A DNA stretch of 64,000 nucleotides from Bacillus sp. REN10 (GCF_016820555.1 NZ_JADHDW010000008.1:84319-148318), one strand, 5' to 3'; numbered from the stretch's first letter, positions 1-8,888 are shown. Notes: a model not told the origin generated them from the sequence alone. Numbers and translations are program-made.

Positions 1-169
1 AACTTATCGGATTTATAAATAGCAAAAACTTCTGCATCGCATTTTCAATGCCTAAGTCAAATTCTACCTGATAAGCAATATACGTTTTTATCCAAAGAAG
101 TACGACAGCTAAAGAGAAGAAAATGAAAGGCTTGCTGACAAGTGATTTCTTATTTGTTGCATCCTTCAT
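1..169 (-). CDS. ltaS: LTA synthase family protein, N-terminal fragment
   Basis: Partial gene: only the first 56 residues lie in the window and the rest runs off the left edge. The ATG at 169 is preceded by an AAGGAG ribosome-binding site about 10 bases upstream. The peptide begins MKDATNKKSLVSKPFIFF, continues with a hydrophobic segment and LLWIKTYIAYQ, and then has ENAMQKFLLFINP. This matches the start of LtaS/YfnI/YqgS/YvgJ enzymes, membrane proteins that polymerise glycerol phosphate into lipoteichoic acid using an extracellular sulfatase-like domain. That catalytic domain is outside the window, so which paralogue this is cannot be told. Confidence 0.75.
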   Translation of the reverse strand, partial: MKDATNKKSLVSKPFIFFSLAVVLLWIKTYIAYQVEFDLGIENAMQKFLLFINPIS

Positions 170-369
170 CACATTTTCACTCCTTCTTATATTTCAATCA
201 AATAAACTACTTTTACAAAAAAACAATAAAAAAATAATAAATTCTTAGCAATCAAAAGTCAACTAAAATCATTTGGGAACCAGTTTAATACTGTAACATA
301 GAAACTTGGATAAATAAACACCCTTTTTCCGGTAAAACATCATGTCGTATGCTAAATGGAGGGATAAAC

Positions 370-675
370 ATGCTTTTGCACAAAATAACGAATCCCCCAA
401 CAACAAACGTTGGGAGATGTTCATTCTACCTTCTTGAAATATTATTATTACAAGTGATAGTAGTCGCGATCTTATCCATTTTTTTAGATGTGTGGTTTTA
501 TTTTTCCTTATTTATATTACCTGCTAATGGAGTCATTTGTTTTGTCACTGGAGTCATCGCTTCTTTAGAAGAGACCGCTAAAACGAGATATTATCCTTTG
601 CTCACTTTGTTAGTAGGCATCGTACTTCTTATGGCTACTCTATTATTTTGGATGGGGTTCACATTTGGCGGCTAG
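370..675 (+). CDS. Small membrane protein of unknown function
   Basis: Encodes 101 residues. The ATG at 370 is chosen over the in-frame ATG at 349 because TGGAGGG lies just upstream of it. Three hydrophobic segments are visible, at roughly residues 18-42, 45-62 and 74-95, separated by the short polar stretch SLEETAKTRYY. This suggests a three-helix integral membrane protein. No family is recognised. It stands alone between the divergent LTA synthase gene and the convergent threonyl-tRNA synthetase gene. Confidence 0.55.
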   Translation: MLLHKITNPPTTNVGRCSFYLLEILLLQVIVVAILSIFLDVWFYFSLFILPANGVICFVTGVIASLEETAKTRYYPLLTLLVGIVLLMATLLFWMGFTFGG

Positions 676-706
676 CATCCTCCCCATCTAAAACTATTTT
701 TTATTA

Positions 707-2623
707 TTAGAGCTCTCTGTTTACAACCGATTGCTTTAAGTTAGCGATAAACTCTTCCAGTCCCATTACATAGGAAGCTTCTTGCCCATGTTTCCTGACA
801 CTCACCGATTGACGTTCCTGTTCTTGGTCTCCAACCACAACAATATAAGGTACCTTCTTCATTTGCGCTTCTCGAATTTTGTAGCCGAGCTTTTCTTCAC
901 GGAGATCAAGCTCCACCCGCAAGCTTTCTTGTTTCAATCGTTTACCGATCTTTTCTATATACTCTTTGTGAACATCATTGGATACCCCAATTACTGTTAC
1001 TTGAACGGGTGCTAGCCATAAAGGAAATACGCCGCCGAAGTGTTCTATTAAAATACCGAGAAAACGATCAATTGATCCAAACACGGCTCGATGAATGACC
1101 ACTGGACGGACTTTATTGTTTTGCTCATCAATATATGTGAGATCAAATTTTTCTGGCAGCTGAAAATCTAGTTGAATCGTTGCACATTGATGGCTTCTTT
1201 TCAGCGCATCTTGAATATGAATATCAATTTTCGGCCCGTAAAAGGCACCATCTCCTTCATTTACTTTATACTGGTAATTAAGATTGTCTAATACGTTCTT
1301 TAAGGCTGTTTCTGCTTGATCCCACAGAGCTCCTGCCCCCATGAAATCAGCTGGTCTTGTCGAAAGCTCAATCTCATAGTGAAAGCCAAATGTATGATAG
1401 ACTTCATCAATTAACTTTAATGCCGCCATGATTTCAGCTTCAATTTGATTCGGTGTGACAAAAATATGGGCATCATCTTGGCAAAATGTCCGAACTCGCA
1501 ATAAACCATTTAAAGCTCCGCTGAATTCATGGCGGTGAACTTGTCCAAACTCCGCCATCCGAAGCGGCAGATCCCGATAAGAATGCAATTTGTTTTTAAA
1601 GATCAGCATATGTCCAGGACAATTCATCGGCTTTAAAGCAAACTTTTGATGCTCCACTTCAGAGAAGTACATATTTTCTTTGTAGTGATCCCAATGCCCT
1701 GATTGCTCCCATAATTGTTGATTCATCATCGTTGGAGTACGAACTTCCTGATAATCATGTGCATGCTGTAGCTTTCGTAAAAAAGACTCTAATTCATTGC
1801 GAATCACTTGCCCATTGGCTAAATAAAACGGCATACCCGGTGCCTCTTCAGAAAACATAAATAAGTCTAACTCATTGCCTAATTTCCGGTGATTTCTCTT
1901 TTGTGCTTCTTCAATAAAATGAAAATAATCATCTAGCTCTTCTTTAGAAGCAAAAGCAACGCCATAGATACGTTGCAGCACTTGATTATTGCTGTCTCCT
2001 CGCCAATAAGCTCCTGAAATATGAGTCAACTTAAACACTTTAATATACCGAGTCGCCGGCAAATGCGGACCGCGACATAAATCGAAAAATTCCCCTTGAC
2101 GATAAATTGTCACCACATCTTCAGGCGGAATCTGTTCTAGCAATTCAAGTTTTAACAGATCGTGAGCAAACAGTTCTTTCGCTTTTTCTCGTGATACTTC
2201 CTCACGTGTAATCTCAAGGTTTTCAGCGATAATTTTATTCATTTCTTTCTCGATCTTTGGCAGTTCATCAACTGCTAAGTGATGTTCCATGTCAATGTCA
2301 TAGTAAAAACCATTTTCAACGACAGGACCTACACCTAAATGAACGTCTCCATACAAACGCTTGATGGCTTGAGCTAATACATGGGCTGTTGTATGTCTCA
2401 TAATGTCTATCCCAACTGATGAATGAAGGTCGTATAATTCAATCTCTGCATCCTTATCGATGCTACGTTGTAAATCATACAACGATCCATTGACCTTACC
2501 AGCCACTGATTTCTTTTTTAAACTTGGACTAATCGACTGCGCAATTTCTGCTAAAGATACCCCTTTTGCATACTTCTTTTCCTTTCCATCTGGAAACTTA
2601 ATGACCACTTCATTTACACTCAT
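707..2623 (-). CDS. thrS: Threonyl-tRNA synthetase (T-box regulated)
   Basis: Charges tRNA-Thr with threonine in the cytoplasm. The product is 638 residues, the length of B. subtilis ThrZ. Domains in order: TGS (about 1-62), the editing domain with HTTAHVLAQA and the catalytic core with motif 2 (RMAEFGQVHRHE), the zinc ligands in MNCPGH, the motif 3 region (VIHRAVFGSIDRFLG), and a C-terminal anticodon-binding domain. The start at 2623 is used because AGAGGTG lies 8 bases upstream; the ATG seven codons earlier has no such site. Two complete T-box leaders lie upstream, so expression should rise when uncharged tRNA-Thr accumulates. Whether this is the housekeeping or the second synthetase cannot be told; the multiple leaders resemble B. 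subtilis thrZ. Confidence 0.95.
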   Translation of the reverse strand: MSVNEVVIKFPDGKEKKYAKGVSLAEIAQSISPSLKKKSVAGKVNGSLYDLQRSIDKDAEIELYDLHSSVGIDIMRHTTAHVLAQAIKRLYGDVHLGVGPVVENGFYYDIDMEHHLAVDELPKIEKEMNKIIAENLEITREEVSREKAKELFAHDLLKLELLEQIPPEDVVTIYRQGEFFDLCRGPHLPATRYIKVFKLTHISGAYWRGDSNNQVLQRIYGVAFASKEELDDYFHFIEEAQKRNHRKLGNELDLFMFSEEAPGMPFYLANGQVIRNELESFLRKLQHAHDYQEVRTPTMMNQQLWEQSGHWDHYKENMYFSEVEHQKFALKPMNCPGHMLIFKNKLHSYRDLPLRMAEFGQVHRHEFSGALNGLLRVRTFCQDDAHIFVTPNQIEAEIMAALKLIDEVYHTFGFHYEIELSTRPADFMGAGALWDQAETALKNVLDNLNYQYKVNEGDGAFYGPKIDIHIQDALKRSHQCATIQLDFQLPEKFDLTYIDEQNNKVRPVVIHRAVFGSIDRFLGILIEHFGGVFPLWLAPVQVTVIGVSNDVHKEYIEKIGKRLKQESLRVELDLREEKLGYKIREAQMKKVPYIVVVGDQEQERQSVSVRKHGQEASYVMGLEEFIANLKQSVVNREL

Positions 2624-2654
2624 GTTTTCAACACCTCTTATCATTTTTTCGCAT

Positions 2655-2901
2655 AAAAAAACACACGCATCCCTAAAAAAGGGACGAGCGTGTGTTAGAC
2701 CCGTGGTTCCACCCAGATTCCCATCATGTTTGCTTGCTATGATGGCTCCTTTGACTGTATCGTAGCCACTACGGTATTGATTACTATTCTTTCACCAATA
2801 CAGCTCCAAGGGGGTAAGTCATTTTTTCGTGTTAGGAAGCTCCCAGCCTTGACTTCCCTCTCTGTGAACCGTAAAAAATGCTCATGTCCTTTTCAACGCT
2901 T
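2655..2901 (-). promoter_or_regulatory. T-box leader, proximal copy (threonine)
   Basis: Read on the minus strand, the leader has an AGAGAG-type bulge, a specifier region with CAATACCGTAG conserved in both copies (candidate Thr codon ACC at 2773-2775), the T-box CTGGGTGGAACCACGGGT at 2697-2716, and a terminator hairpin with ACACACGC/GCGTGTGT arms and a U-tract at 2655-2693. Uncharged tRNA-Thr should stabilise the antiterminator and allow transcription into thrS. The copy is about 247 bp and nearly identical to the distal copy. The specifier assignment is by position only. Confidence 0.9.
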
Positions 2902-2914
2902 ATCTTTATAAAAT

Positions 2915-3161
2915 AAAAAACACACACTCATCCCTCAAAAAGGGACGAGCGTGTGTTAGACCCGTGGTTCCACCCAGATTCCCATCATGTTCCTTGCCAT
3001 GATGGCTCCTTTGGCTGTATCGTAGCCGCTACGGTATTGATTACTATTCTTTCACCAATACAGCTCCAAGGCGGTAAGCTATTTTTTCGTGTTAGGAAGC
3101 TTTCAACCTCGACTTCCCTCTCTGTGAACCGTAAAAAATGCTCATGTCCTTTTCAACGCTT
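2915..3161 (-). promoter_or_regulatory. T-box leader, distal copy (threonine)
   Basis: Second complete T-box leader, immediately upstream of the proximal one. T-box sequence at 2958-2977, candidate ACC specifier at 3033-3035, and a terminator at about 2915-2953 with a U-tract. The high identity to the proximal copy indicates a direct tandem duplication. Two terminators in series should tighten repression when threonine is plentiful. Confidence 0.9.
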
Positions 3162-3178
3162 GTTTTATATAGTTCACT

Positions 3179-3207
3179 ACTATAATGGATGTGGAAATTC
3201 AAGTCAA
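3179..3207 (-). promoter_or_regulatory. Sigma-A promoter of thrS
   Basis: On the minus strand the -35 is TTGACT (3202-3207) and the -10 is TATAGT (3179-3184), with a 17-base spacer. It sits just upstream of the distal T-box leader, where the thrS transcript must begin. Confidence 0.8.
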
Positions 3208-3308
3208 TAAAAAGTTAAAATTTTCTTTTTATTGGCCTTATTTCTTCTAGAGCTAAATTTTTTCTTAGATGCTTGTAACTGTCGGAAAAATTGATTATGA
3301 TTGGTAAC

Positions 3309-3337
3309 TAGACAACCGCAAATTTTTTCATTACAAT
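3309..3337 (+). promoter_or_regulatory. Promoter of ferritin gene
   Basis: TAGACA (3309-3314), a 17-base spacer and TACAAT (3332-3337). The match is moderate, but the position about 70 bases before the ferritin start is suitable. Confidence 0.5.
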
Positions 3338-3342
3338 ACAAT

Positions 3343-3357
3343 TGATACTAATTCTCA
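3343..3357 (+). promoter_or_regulatory. Fur-like box in the ferritin promoter
   Basis: TGATACTAATTCTCA matches the Bacillus 7-1-7 Fur consensus TGATAATNATTATCA at all but two of the 14 specified positions. It begins five bases after the predicted -10, where a bound repressor would block initiation. PerR uses a similar box, so the regulator is not certain. Confidence 0.5.
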
Positions 3358-3405
3358 ATAAAAACCGAGAATTTTATCACACTACATACAAAGGAGTTTT
3401 TACCT

Positions 3406-3912
3406 ATGTTGTCCAAGACTTTACGCGATGCCTTAATCGATCAAATGAATTTTGAATTCTATTCAGCTCACACTTACATGGCAATGGCCGCTTATTGTAC
3501 GTCAGAAAGCTATGATGGTTTTGCAAACTTCTTCCTCGTCCAAGCAGAAGAAGAACGTTTCCATGCAATGAAGCTATATCACTATATTAATGATCGCGGC
3601 GAAAGAGCGCTTATTTCCGGCTTTGAAAACCCAAATAACGAGTTTTCTTCTATTCTTGAAGCGTTCCAAGTCGGATATGAACATGAGAGAGAGGTCACTA
3701 AGCGTTTTTACCACCTTTCCGACATTGCGATGGACGAGCGCGAGCATGCGACAATGGCATTCCTTAAATGGTTCATTGATGAGCAAGTGGAAGAAGAAGC
3801 CACTTTTGATACGCTCATCAATAAAATCAAACGCATTGAAAACGACTCAAATGCTCTCTTTATGCTAGATACGGAGTTAACCGCTCGTACATTTGTAGCA
3901 CCAGCAGAATAG
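3406..3912 (+). CDS. ftnA: Ferritin
   Basis: Iron-storage protein of 168 residues that forms a 24-subunit cage, oxidises Fe(II) at a di-iron centre and stores it as a mineral. The four-helix ferritin fold is recognisable: the helix A motif NFEFYSAHTYMAMAAYC supplies the first glutamate, AEEERFHAMKLY supplies the E and H ligands of the ferroxidase site, and EREHATMAFLKWFIDEQVEEE gives the later ligands. The length matches the bacterial FtnA type; no haem-ligand Met is evident. A strong AAGGAG precedes the ATG. The gene is monocistronic: it has its own promoter and a terminator directly after it. The Fur-like box suggests iron-responsive control. Confidence 0.93.
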   Translation: MLSKTLRDALIDQMNFEFYSAHTYMAMAAYCTSESYDGFANFFLVQAEEERFHAMKLYHYINDRGERALISGFENPNNEFSSILEAFQVGYEHEREVTKRFYHLSDIAMDEREHATMAFLKWFIDEQVEEEATFDTLINKIKRIENDSNALFMLDTELTARTFVAPAE

Positions 3913-3982
3913 GAAAATGATCTATTCTCTTTGTTCTGCCTATGGACTGCAGAATCATGTACTAAATAAATTTTAACATGAA

Positions 3983-4024
3983 GAAAGCCGATTTTCCTTA
4001 CACTTAGGAATCATCGGCTTTTTG
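3983..4024. terminator. Terminator after ferritin
   Basis: Hairpin with AAAGCCGAT and ATCGGCTTTTT arms. A T-run on the plus side ends the ferritin transcript; the A-run on the left may serve the minus-strand arsenic operon. Confidence 0.8.
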
Positions 4025-4072
4025 AATGGAATAAGAAAGCTTGTCGGAAGGTCCTTCGCTTTCAACTAGTTT

Positions 4073-4348
4073 TTAGCAGCAGTTACTAGCTCCTAATAAA
4101 ACGAGTCCTGTACCATCTTCATTTTCTTCTTTATCTAACGTTAATTCATCCGTTTCTGTCATTTGTGAATCGAATGCCACTTTAATGCCATTAATTGTTT
4201 GAACCGTATCGGACTCAAGCGGTGGATCTAAAGTTAAGGAAAATTGCGGGCCGCAGCAGCCAGCCACGGAAGTTAAGCGAATGCCTTCTGCACCTTTTTC
4301 ATTTAAAAAACTTTGCAACAATTGTTTAGCTTCATCTGTAATTTTCAT
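4073..4348 (-). CDS. HesB/IscA-like protein at the end of the ars operon
   Basis: Encodes 91 residues. The ATG at 4348 has AAGGAGG eight bases upstream; an in-frame TTG six codons earlier overlaps that site and is rejected. The protein has the HesB/IscA-type layout: MKITDEAKQLL at the N-terminus, GIRLTSVAGCCGPQFSLTL in the middle and a C-terminal NCC. Cysteine pairs at CCGP and the last residues could bind an iron-sulfur cluster or a thiophilic metal. Paralogues of this shape are common in Firmicutes and mostly uncharacterised. It lies 34 bases downstream of arsA on the same strand, so a link to arsenite handling is plausible but inferred. Confidence 0.7.
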   Translation of the reverse strand: MKITDEAKQLLQSFLNEKGAEGIRLTSVAGCCGPQFSLTLDPPLESDTVQTINGIKVAFDSQMTETDELTLDKEENEDGTGLVLLGASNCC

Positions 4349-4382
4349 TTCTGATTCCTCCTTCAAATCAATTTCTCACTGA

Positions 4383-6152
4383 CTACTGAATATAATCTTT
4401 CAGCTGATCATACCCAATCTTTTCTTCTCGTAACCAAGGAATAATGGCACATTTCTCTGCTTTATGGTCCTTGACTTCTTCAACCCATTCTTTTTCTGCT
4501 ATTGCTTTGCTCTTTAGAAATGGGTCGTTCGTATTTGTGACAGATAAACTTTGATTAATCACCCACCATTGCGGATGAATACTAGCCCGTTTTAGATCCT
4601 CCTGTAATCGAGAGGCTTCTAAAACAGGTGTTGCTTCTGCAAGTGTGACAATCACCACGGCTGTTTCTTTTGAGTTTCGAATTTGCGGCAATAAGTTTTT
4701 TGCACTTTCTGGTACAGTTCCTGTTGATCTAGCCATTTCTTTACTATAAGACTCAGAAGCATCCAGTAATAATAAGGTATGTCCCGTTGGTGCCGTATCT
4801 ATGACGACCATTTCATTTTCTGCTTTGGCTACTACTTCCGCAAAAGCATGAAAAACAGCAATCTCCTCTGTACATGGCGATTCTAGATCTTCCTTTAAGT
4901 AAGCAAGACCCGCTTCATCTAAGTCCTTCCTTGATTGTGCTATTACTTCAGCTTTATACTTCTCCACTTCTACTTTGGGGTTAATTTCACTAATAGTTAA
5001 ATTTGGATGTAGATACCCACTCTGAAATTGATAGTCTAGGTGAGCAGCAGGATCAGTTGTTGTTAAGTGGACACGATGCCCCTTTTCAGCTAGCCCTACC
5101 GCAATAGCTGATGCAACGGTTGTTTTTCCTACTCCACCTTTCCCCATTGTAAAGATTAACTTTTTGTTGTGAACTGAAAAATCATCAATAACTTCTTTTA
5201 ATCCTGAAAGATTATTTGATGGATTTTTCGTGTATACCTCTGTTACTGGCGTTTGTTCGTATAGTTTAAACAGATGTCGGAGATTTTCCACACCTGTTAA
5301 AGAGTAAGGAACATACGGTAACGAGTACATATTGATTTCTTGTAAACTTTCTGGTAACCGCTTTAATGACTTCCTTTGTCGATGATAAAAAGCGGATGAG
5401 ATTTCATCTTCTTCATTATGCTTTTGAAGGAGTCCGTTGATGATAAGCATTTGATTTTGAATACCAATCTCTTTCAACTCAGTGGAAGCACGATCTGCTT
5501 CTACAAAAGCTGACACATCCGGTCTTGTCACTAATATTAGTGTCGTTTTAGTTGGATCGGAAAGGACAGACATCGCCCTTGAATAGAGCTCTTTTTTCTG
5601 TCCTAATCCAGATAAAGGACCTAAACAGGATGCCCCATGCGTACTTTCTTCTAAAAATCCTGTCCAAGCAGTCGGAAGCTGTAAAAGGCGCAACGTATGA
5701 CCTGTTGGAGCTGTATCAAAAATAATATGATCATAACGATTAACAATCTCAAGATTGGTGAGAAAACCTGTAAATTCATCAAATGCAGCAATTTCAACTG
5801 TACAAGCCCCTGATAATTGCTCTTCCATCGAAGCAACCACAGCTGCTGGAAATTTATCTCTATAAGGACCAACTACACTTTCACGATAAGCTTTAGCAGA
5901 TGCCTCAGGGTCGATATTGCTCACAAATAAATGTTCAATCGACGGAACAGCTGTTGGTGTACTTGTTAACTCTATGCCAAATACATCTTGTAAATTAGAT
6001 GCAGGATCTGTACTGATGAGTAAAACCTTTTTCTCCCTGTCAGCTAAGGCGACGGCTGTGGCGCAGGCCGTTGACGTTTTCCCTACCCCACCTTTTCCTG
6101 TTAAAAACAAAAATTTAGTATGAATATGATTTGGACTGAATGTAGGATACAT
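4383..6152 (-). CDS. arsA: Arsenical pump-driving ATPase ArsA
   Basis: Cytoplasmic ATPase that energises ArsB for arsenite/antimonite export. Full-length two-half protein of 589 residues: each half has a P-loop GKGGVGKT (about residues 19-26 and 338-345) and the DTAPTGHTL signature. The metal-site cysteines of the family are present, in SGACTVEIAAFDEF, THGASCLGPL and ESPCTEEIAVFHAF, corresponding to the three ligands known from E. coli ArsA. The start has GAAGGA upstream. It follows arsD by 20 bases, the usual arsD-arsA pairing, in which ArsD hands arsenite to ArsA. Confidence 0.96.
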   Translation of the reverse strand: MYPTFSPNHIHTKFLFLTGKGGVGKTSTACATAVALADREKKVLLISTDPASNLQDVFGIELTSTPTAVPSIEHLFVSNIDPEASAKAYRESVVGPYRDKFPAAVVASMEEQLSGACTVEIAAFDEFTGFLTNLEIVNRYDHIIFDTAPTGHTLRLLQLPTAWTGFLEESTHGASCLGPLSGLGQKKELYSRAMSVLSDPTKTTLILVTRPDVSAFVEADRASTELKEIGIQNQMLIINGLLQKHNEEDEISSAFYHRQRKSLKRLPESLQEINMYSLPYVPYSLTGVENLRHLFKLYEQTPVTEVYTKNPSNNLSGLKEVIDDFSVHNKKLIFTMGKGGVGKTTVASAIAVGLAEKGHRVHLTTTDPAAHLDYQFQSGYLHPNLTISEINPKVEVEKYKAEVIAQSRKDLDEAGLAYLKEDLESPCTEEIAVFHAFAEVVAKAENEMVVIDTAPTGHTLLLLDASESYSKEMARSTGTVPESAKNLLPQIRNSKETAVVIVTLAEATPVLEASRLQEDLKRASIHPQWWVINQSLSVTNTNDPFLKSKAIAEKEWVEEVKDHKAEKCAIIPWLREEKIGYDQLKDYIQ

Positions 6153-6172
6153 ATGGCTTCCTTCTTCCCCAA

Positions 6173-6538
6173 TTATGATAGTTGTTCTAAATTGATCGAA
6201 AGTCGAACTTTCGGCTTCTCATTTAATTCTTCGACCTTTACTTCAAACCATTGGGCAAATTCTTCATTCGTTGGATAGATTCCTATTTTTACTACTTGAT
6301 CATTCACTAAAACAACAGGTAAAGCATCGGGACCTTTTTCCATCAATACACGATTGATTTCATCGTTTTCAGCAAATTTGTCGGGATGATTTGTTAATTG
6401 GTATCGCTTAATATGAAAACCTTTTTTCTCTAGCGAATAAACAGCGGATGCTACTCTAGTTAATTCTGGATCTACGCTAGGCCCGCATACTCCAGTGGAA
6501 CAACACATTGCCGGATCAAAAATTTCAACTTTATTCAT
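6173..6538 (-). CDS. arsD: Arsenic metallochaperone ArsD
   Basis: 121-residue cytosolic chaperone that carries As(III) to ArsA and acts as a weak repressor in some operons. The three essential cysteines C12, C13 and C18 are visible in MCCSTGVCGP, followed by a thioredoxin-like body (PDALPVVLVNDQVVK). The C-terminal vicinal cysteine pairs of the E. coli plasmid protein are absent, which is common and does not abolish chaperone function. Located between arsC and arsA. Confidence 0.95.
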   Translation of the reverse strand: MNKVEIFDPAMCCSTGVCGPSVDPELTRVASAVYSLEKKGFHIKRYQLTNHPDKFAENDEINRVLMEKGPDALPVVLVNDQVVKIGIYPTNEEFAQWFEVKVEELNEKPKVRLSINLEQLS

Positions 6539-6561
6539 GTGATAAACCTCCTATTATATGC

Positions 6562-6981
6562 TTACTTTCCAGTTTCCGAAAAACGTTGGATTCTTTCACC
6601 AATTTCATCACGCACACGCTGGAAGAACGCCCATTTTTCTTCGTCTGTTCCTTCCGCTTTTGCCGGATCATCAAACCCCCAGTGCTCACGCTTCACATGC
6701 GGTGGAGTAATTGGACATTTATCGGCTGCATCTCCGCATAATGTGACGACTAGATTTGCATGATTCAAAATTTCAGGATCAATCATGTCAGACGTTTGAT
6801 TTGAAATATCCATACCAACTTCCTTCATTGCCCTTACTGCATTAGGATTCAATCCATGCGCCTCAATACCGGCACTATAAACTTCCCACTCTTCCCCTAA
6901 ATATTTCTTTGCCCATCCTTCTGCCATTTGGCTTCTGCAAGAGTTTCCCGTACATAAAAAATAAATCGTCTTTTTAGCCAT
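6562..6981 (-). CDS. arsC: Arsenate reductase ArsC, thioredoxin-coupled
   Basis: Reduces arsenate to arsenite so that it can be exported. At 139 residues it has the low-molecular-weight phosphatase fold: the P-loop CTGNSCR begins at C10, and the redox pair C82 and C89 lies in [10 protein letters not shown]. This is the pI258/B. subtilis type that uses a Cys10-Cys82-Cys89 relay and thioredoxin, not glutaredoxin. [13 protein letters not shown] near the C-terminus supplies the catalytic Asp region. It follows arsB by 15 bases in the operon. Confidence 0.97.
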   Translation of the reverse strand: MAKKTIYFLCTGNSCRSQMAEGWAKKYLGEEWEVYSAGIEAHGLNPNAVRAMKEVGMDISNQTSDMIDPEILNHANLVVTLCGDAADKCPITPPHVKREHWGFDDPAKAEGTDEEKWAFFQRVRDEIGERIQRFSETGK

Positions 6982-6996
6982 CCCTTATGTCTCCTT

Positions 6997-8292
6997 TTAG
7001 TAAAGTATTAACACGATATATAAACCTAGTAACGTCATGAATAGAATCGGAATGGTTAAAACGATTCCGGTTTTGAAATAGGTTCCCCAGGAAATTTTCA
7101 CTCCTTTTTGAGATAAAACATGGAGCCATACTAACGTTGCTAGTGATCCAATTGGGGTAATTTTCGGACCTAAGTCTGATCCAATCACATTGGCATAAAT
7201 AAGTGCTTCCCGAACCGCACCTGACGTGCTCGTTTCCGTAATGGCCAATGCATCGATCATAACAGTTGGCATATTATTCATGACGGATGATAAGAAAGCA
7301 GCAAGAAAGCCCATTCCGATCGTTGCCGCAAATAATCCTTGTTCAGCCGTTGCTTGAATGACACTGGCTAAGGAATGAGTTAGCCAAGCATTTCCTAACC
7401 CATAGACGACTACATACATGCCAATGGAGAAAAATACAATACTCCATGGTGCCCCTTTCATAACGGCTTTCGTGTTTACTGCATGACTTCTGCTTGCCAT
7501 AAACAAAAAGAAGATAGCGACCGCTCCTGCCACAATGGATACAGGCATTTGAATGAACTCACTTGCGAAGTAACCAATCAGTAAGATAGCAAGCACATAC
7601 CAGGAAAGACGAAACATTTTTTCGTCCTTAATCGCTTCTACTGGCTGTTTTAATTTAGATAGATCATACGTTTTCGGAATACTTTTTCTAAAATAAATTA
7701 ATAATACCGTGATGGTTGCCGTCAATGAAAAAAGGTTCGGAATCACCATTCTTGAAGCATATTCGACAAATCCAATATGAAAGAAATCGGCAGAAACAAT
7801 ATTCACTAAGTTACTTACCACAAATGGTAAAGAAGTCGTATCTGCAATAAATCCACTTGCCATGATAAAGGGAAAGATCATCTTTTCCTTGAATTCCAAA
7901 TGACGAACCATCGCTAATACGATCGGCGTCAATATTAAAGCGGCCCCATCATTCGCAAATAACGCGGCGACGATCGCACCTAACATACTCACATACACGA
8001 ACATTTGAATGCCATTCCCTTTAGCCGCTCTCGCCATATGCAAAGCAGCCCATTCAAACAACCCAATCTCATCTAATATGAGTGAAATAAGGATAATGGC
8101 AATAAATGATAATGTGGCGTTCCATGTAATGTCTATTACTTCTAGTACATCATTAAGTCCAACAACCCCTACTAAAAGGGCAAGGAGCGCTCCCCCACAA
8201 GCTGACCAGCCGATGTTTAAGCCCTTAGGCTGCCATATGACGAAAATCAGTGTTACTAAAAAAATGCCCGATGCCAATATTGCTGTTGTCAC
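6997..8292 (-). CDS. arsB: Arsenite efflux pump ArsB
   Basis: Integral membrane antiporter that expels arsenite, alone or powered by ArsA. About 12 hydrophobic segments; the conserved stretches [27 protein letters not shown] and [10 protein letters not shown] match staphylococcal-plasmid ArsB (ion-transporter superfamily), not the Acr3 family. An in-frame ATG at 8307 overlaps the arsR stop codon but has no ribosome-binding site. GGAGG lies 8 bases before a GTG at 8292, which gives the N-terminus [13 protein letters not shown], close in length to known ArsB proteins, so 8292 is preferred (431 residues). Confidence 0.93.
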   Translation of the reverse strand: MTTAILASGIFLVTLIFVIWQPKGLNIGWSACGGALLALLVGVVGLNDVLEVIDITWNATLSFIAIILISLILDEIGLFEWAALHMARAAKGNGIQMFVYVSMLGAIVAALFANDGAALILTPIVLAMVRHLEFKEKMIFPFIMASGFIADTTSLPFVVSNLVNIVSADFFHIGFVEYASRMVIPNLFSLTATITVLLIYFRKSIPKTYDLSKLKQPVEAIKDEKMFRLSWYVLAILLIGYFASEFIQMPVSIVAGAVAIFFLFMASRSHAVNTKAVMKGAPWSIVFFSIGMYVVVYGLGNAWLTHSLASVIQATAEQGLFAATIGMGFLAAFLSSVMNNMPTVMIDALAITETSTSGAVREALIYANVIGSDLGPKITPIGSLATLVWLHVLSQKGVKISWGTYFKTGIVLTIPILFMTLLGLYIVLILY

Positions 8293-8306
8293 GACACTAA
8301 CCTCCA

Positions 8307-8651
8307 TTAATCACAAGAGATGCGCAATCCCTTTTCTTCCAGTTCTTTTAATTTAAAGGCTTGGCTCGGAAGATGCTCAAGCAAGCTGTGGACGAAAGGA
8401 TAATAAGAGCTATCCTTATTTAATGAATAAATCATCCATTGTCCTCTTCTCATTTCCTGTACCAATTCAGCATCTTTCAACTTGCGAAGGTGTTGACTAA
8501 TAGCTGGCTGGCTCATGTTAAAAATCGCCACAAATTCACAAACACAATAATCATTCGCATCCAGCATTTTGACCATCGTTAGCCTTGTTTTATCCCCTAA
8601 TAATTTTAAGATCGTTGCAGCTTTTCCTATTTCAACTGTTGATCCTTGCAT
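8307..8651 (-). CDS. arsR: Arsenic-responsive repressor ArsR
   Basis: 114-residue winged-helix repressor (ArsR/SmtB family). The inducer site CVCEF in the DNA-recognition region matches the classic arsenite-binding ELCVCDL motif, followed by the helix [19 protein letters not shown]. The start at 8651 follows CAGGAGGTG by six bases; a longer reading frame from 8669 overlaps that site. First gene of arsRBCDA, with a dyad operator just upstream. Confidence 0.95.
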   Translation of the reverse strand: MQGSTVEIGKAATILKLLGDKTRLTMVKMLDANDYCVCEFVAIFNMSQPAISQHLRKLKDAELVQEMRRGQWMIYSLNKDSSYYPFVHSLLEHLPSQAFKLKELEEKGLRISCD

Positions 8652-8684
8652 AAAAAACACCTCCTGCACTCAGCTTCGCATGAA

Positions 8685-8706
8685 TATATAACGATTCACT
8701 TATATA
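8685..8706 (-). promoter_or_regulatory. Probable ArsR operator
   Basis: Perfect inverted repeat TATATAA-N8-TTATATA, centred about 45 bases upstream of the arsR start in an AT-rich promoter region. Position and symmetry fit autorepression by dimeric ArsR. Confidence 0.6.
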
Positions 8707-8798
8707 ATAATATGCTTATATATTAATTACAAGGCCGAATATTCCTAAGCTTAACAAGCATAGCTTGCTTTGACTTGCCATACAGCCAAGCTCTTCAC

Positions 8799-8858
8799 CT
8801 ATTTGCTTGTCCAGTTCATTGCTTTGAACTTGCGTAGCATTTCTGTATTCTTTTTCAT
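8799..8858 (-). CDS. Possible 19-residue peptide
   Basis: ATG at 8858 opens MKKNTEMLRKFKAMNWTSK, ending at TAG, preceded by GGGGAAA as a weak ribosome-binding site. It lies alone between arsR and the ComFB-like gene. It is basic and amphipathic with no recognised relative, and chance is a real possibility. Confidence 0.2.
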   Translation of the reverse strand: MKKNTEMLRKFKAMNWTSK

Positions 8859-8888
8859 TGGTTTATTTCCCCACCGTAAATCATCATC

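Noticed and set aside
2460..3210. Three plus-strand open frames antisense to the T-box leaders
   Set aside because: They arise from the repeated leader sequence and have no ribosome-binding sites or recognisable protein features.
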